From assembly GCA_023544525.1 (NCBI GenBank), contig JAMJFU010000011.1, positions 1 through 39,083 on the forward strand: a DNA stretch of 39,083 bases, written 5' to 3'. Within the stretch, counting starts at the first letter, position 1. Every line of letters begins with the position of its first letter. The stretch comes from Anaerolineae bacterium (GTDB lineage Bacteria > Chloroflexota > Anaerolineae > JAAYZQ01). Both the position numbers and the translations under genes were made by a program. This document shows, piece by piece, positions 36,912-39,083 of this stretch. Below the pieces are notes generated by a model that was not told the DNA's origin, ran no database searches, and worked only from the letters and a program-made list of their open reading frames with translations.

Positions 36912-36961
36912 CAGGAGCACCGATTTAGCGTTCGTGAGTGTTCATAGTATCGGTGCTCCTG
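36912..36961. terminator. Perfect 13-bp stem-loop between convergent genes; also copy 2 of the TIR repeat
   Basis: CAGGAGCACCGAT (36912-36924) / ATCGGTGCTCCTG (36949-36961), 24-nt loop; sits between + strand gene ending 36883 and - strand gene ending 36988. Confidence 0.6.
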
Positions 36962-36987
36962 CGATTCCCCCCGTTCGCGAACTCTGC

Positions 36988-37320
36988 TCACTCCCGCGCC
37001 CGGCCCAAATCCTCCGAGGGACGGGTGGCCCGATCCAGTTCGAGCAACAGCACATAGGCTTCTGCAGTGCTCTCGCCGCACATGTCTGGGCTGGGACGGA
37101 GCCGGACACAGACAGCAGGCCGGTCGGGATGGCCGTACAGCCGGCAGCGGTTGTCTGCGGTTAGCTGCACACAGCGCACGCCTGCCGGCTTGCCTTGCGG
37201 CATACCGGGTATGGGCGAAGAGATGGACAGGACGACACAACAGGCAGCACAGCCTGCACGACATTCCACGCCTAGTTCCCCGCTCTGTAGGTCACTACCA
37301 TTCCCCCGCATACGCCACAC
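36988..37320 (-). CDS. YkgJ family cysteine cluster (metal-binding) protein
   Basis: CRAGCAACCVVLSISSPIPGMPQGKPAGVRCVQLTADNRCRLYGHPDRPAVC. Confidence 0.88.
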   Translation of the reverse strand: MWRMRGNGSDLQSGELGVECRAGCAACCVVLSISSPIPGMPQGKPAGVRCVQLTADNRCRLYGHPDRPAVCVRLRPSPDMCGESTAEAYVLLLELDRATRPSEDLGRARE

Positions 37321-37804
37321 GGTACGGCTCGAGCTCTCTCGTCGTCAGGGCCCACCGCAGTTCTACCAACTGGCGCAGGTGCAGGAGATCGTGAGCAGCC
37401 CACGATGCCAACAGATCAGCCGCCGTGATCTCTCCCCAGGGCGCCTGGTAGGCCGCCTGCCAACCAGGAGCCTGGAGCGTGCGCAGCCAGGCCAGCGAGT
37501 CCTCGCGTAGCGTCAAGAAGCCTGCCATCGATTCCGCCGGGTCCCGCTCGTTGTAACGCCGCGCTGTCACCCAGCCGGCAGGATCGATCGGAGGCCACGT
37601 CTCCCCCGGCCGGTGAAGGGTATAGTCGATCCGCTGCCGAAAGTCCTCGCGCTCTTCGTCCCAGAGGTGGTTCACCACTTCGAGCATCGACCAGGAATCA
37701 GGGTCCGGCTTCCAGCGCGCCTGCGCATCCGTGATTCCGGCCAGGACCGCTCGAATCGCAGCAGCGCTCTCGGCCATGCGTGCTGCCACCTGCTCAACGT
37801 CCAT
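37295..37804 (-). CDS. DinB family (DinB_2) protein
   Basis: WSMLEVVNHLWDEEREDF; WAAHDLLHLRQLVELRW metal-binding His pattern; overlaps start of YkgJ gene. Confidence 0.85.
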   Translation of the reverse strand: MDVEQVAARMAESAAAIRAVLAGITDAQARWKPDPDSWSMLEVVNHLWDEEREDFRQRIDYTLHRPGETWPPIDPAGWVTARRYNERDPAESMAGFLTLREDSLAWLRTLQAPGWQAAYQAPWGEITAADLLASWAAHDLLHLRQLVELRWALTTRELEPYRVAYAGEW

Positions 37805-37864
37805 CCGGCACCTCCTGCGCATGTTCTTTGGGCGAGGGACCACAGCCCTGCCCCCATGTGGCCC

Positions 37865-37894
37865 ATTATATCACGGGATCCGGTACGTTGGCAA
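37865..37894 (-). promoter_or_regulatory. Candidate minus-strand promoter for DinB-YkgJ pair
   Basis: On minus strand TTGCCA (37894-37889) - 18 nt - TATAAT (37870-37865). Confidence 0.5.
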
Positions 37895-37938
37895 TGACCG
37901 TGGGGGCCATCCAGTTCGACTATTATGATGATTCATAT

Positions 37939-37967
37939 TTGACAAATACGCTCTTAGCATCGATAAT
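37939..37967 (+). promoter_or_regulatory. Candidate promoter for UbiA-family gene
   Basis: TTGACA (37939-37944) - 17 nt - GATAAT (37962-37967) in a locally AT-rich patch. Confidence 0.6.
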
Positions 37968-38031
37968 AGGGGGTGACAACAGGGATAGATGCCGACCGCT
38001 TTTTCGCAGCGTGGGGCGTAGGGAGGGATAG

Positions 38032-39063
38032 ATGGCTCTGGCACAATGGAGGGAAGCACTCAATGGCTGCAACGTCGATGACCCGGCGCAGGCTGATCCG
38101 CTGACGCGGTGGCTGGTCATCAGCCGGGCGTGCGTGTTCTCGATGACGGTCATCTCTGTGCTGATCGGCGTACTGCTCGCCGCCGCCGACGGGTACTACA
38201 GTTGGGGGCTGGCGTTTCTGTCGCTCGTGGGCCTGGTAGCAGCCCACGCGGCGAATAACCTGCTCAACGATTACCTCGACGTCAAGAACGGCGTAGACAC
38301 AGAAGACTATCCCCGCGCGCAGTACTCGCCCCACCCGCTCCTCGGTGGCCTGACCACGCCAGGGAGGCTCCTGCAGGCCGTGCTCCTCCTCAACCTGCTC
38401 GATGCCGCCATCATGCTGTTCCTGGGCCTGGTCGCCGGGCGGCCCTGGGCCTTTGCCTTTGCCGCGGGTGGACTGCTTCTCAGCGTCTTTTACGTGGCCT
38501 GGCCAGTCAAGCTCAAACATCGCGGACTGGGTGAGTTGACGGCGTTGGTAGTCTGGGGGCCGCTGATGACCGGCGGCACGTATTACATCGTGGCCGGGAC
38601 CATCACACCAGCGGTCTGGCTGGCGACGTTGCCCTACGGCCTGCTCGTGGCGACGGTCTTGGTCGGGAAGCACATCGACAAGCGGAGGCAGGATGCAGCC
38701 ATCGGCGTCCACTCCATCCCCGTGCTCTTGGGCGATGAGGCGTCCCGGCGCTTGAACATGGTTCTCATGGTCTCCTTCTTTGTCCTCGTTATCGCCCTCG
38801 TCGTCAGCGGAGCGATGGGCTTCTGGATCTTGCTCACGCTGCTGGCGATGGGCCGGCTGTGGACGGTCTTGCAGCAGTACCGCCGGCCGAAACCGGAAGC
38901 CGCCCCGGCAGGCTGGACCGTGTGGCCGCTGTGGTACGTTGGCTGGGCCATGCTCCTGAACCGGCGTGCCGGCCAGTTGTTCATCCTGGGCATGGTCCTC
39001 AACGTCCTGTGGAGCCTGGCCCGCGGCACTCTGTTGAGCAAGGTCGCCCTGCCGTGGGTTTGA
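38032..39063 (+). CDS. UbiA family prenyltransferase (MenA-like)
   Basis: AANNLLNDYLDVKNGVDTEDYPRAQYSPHPLLGG first Asp motif; KHIDKRRQDAAIGVHSIPVLLGD second motif; multi-TM. Confidence 0.87.
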   Translation: MALAQWREALNGCNVDDPAQADPLTRWLVISRACVFSMTVISVLIGVLLAAADGYYSWGLAFLSLVGLVAAHAANNLLNDYLDVKNGVDTEDYPRAQYSPHPLLGGLTTPGRLLQAVLLLNLLDAAIMLFLGLVAGRPWAFAFAAGGLLLSVFYVAWPVKLKHRGLGELTALVVWGPLMTGGTYYIVAGTITPAVWLATLPYGLLVATVLVGKHIDKRRQDAAIGVHSIPVLLGDEASRRLNMVLMVSFFVLVIALVVSGAMGFWILLTLLAMGRLWTVLQQYRRPKPEAAPAGWTVWPLWYVGWAMLLNRRAGQLFILGMVLNVLWSLARGTLLSKVALPWV

Positions 39064-39083
39064 GACGCCGTCATAAGCATCGT

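Noticed and set aside
35864-37264. 466-aa minus-strand ORF opposite the Ord-like dehydrogenase
   Set aside because: Shadow ORF; crosses the intergenic stem-loop and overlaps the YkgJ gene in another frame; low-complexity composition.
1-39083. CRISPR array, prophage, integrase or defence island
   Set aside because: No regularly spaced direct repeats, cas genes, integrases, restriction-modification or toxin-antitoxin genes recognised; gene content is metabolic/housekeeping.

Overview
This 39,083-bp window is GC-rich and gene-dense. It looks like chromosomal DNA of an environmental bacterium, with a Chloroflexota-like gene repertoire (an inference from gene content only; no rRNA or marker phylogeny was possible). 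I support about 33 protein-coding genes, nearly all on the + strand. No tRNA, rRNA, CRISPR array, transposase or prophage gene was recognised. Main blocks: (i) MgtC C-terminus, TraR/DksA zinc finger, Asp-box beta-propeller, zinc-type oxidoreductase, LonB-like protease, UspA; (ii) an isochorismatase-like hydrolase followed by a complete pyruvate-dehydrogenase-type operon (E1a, E1b, E2, E3); (iii) OsmC, then a 2-oxoacid:ferredoxin oxidoreductase (fused gamma/alpha plus beta), translationally coupled to an MmgE/PrpD protein and followed by a ComA/phosphosulfolactate-synthase-like protein; (iv) YihY/BrkB, a baeRF-type protein, and a GT4 - GH63-like - GT20 - GT4 - HAD phosphatase sugar/compatible-solute cluster; (v) an adjacent type IIA topoisomerase B/A pair with an unusual quinolone-determining region; (vi) PncC/CinA, an SDR epimerase with a Cys insert, a class III aminotransferase plus Ord-like dehydrogenase, YkgJ, DinB and a UbiA prenyltransferase. 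The most interesting signals are the QRDR substitutions, the VldE-like GT20 inside the sugar cluster, the KorAB-PrpD-ComA-like cluster, the baeRF protein, and two kinds of short non-coding repeat: a REP-like palindrome, and a terminal-inverted-repeat element shared by two sites, one of which encodes the C-terminus of otsB. Several near-consensus sigma70-type promoters are also visible.
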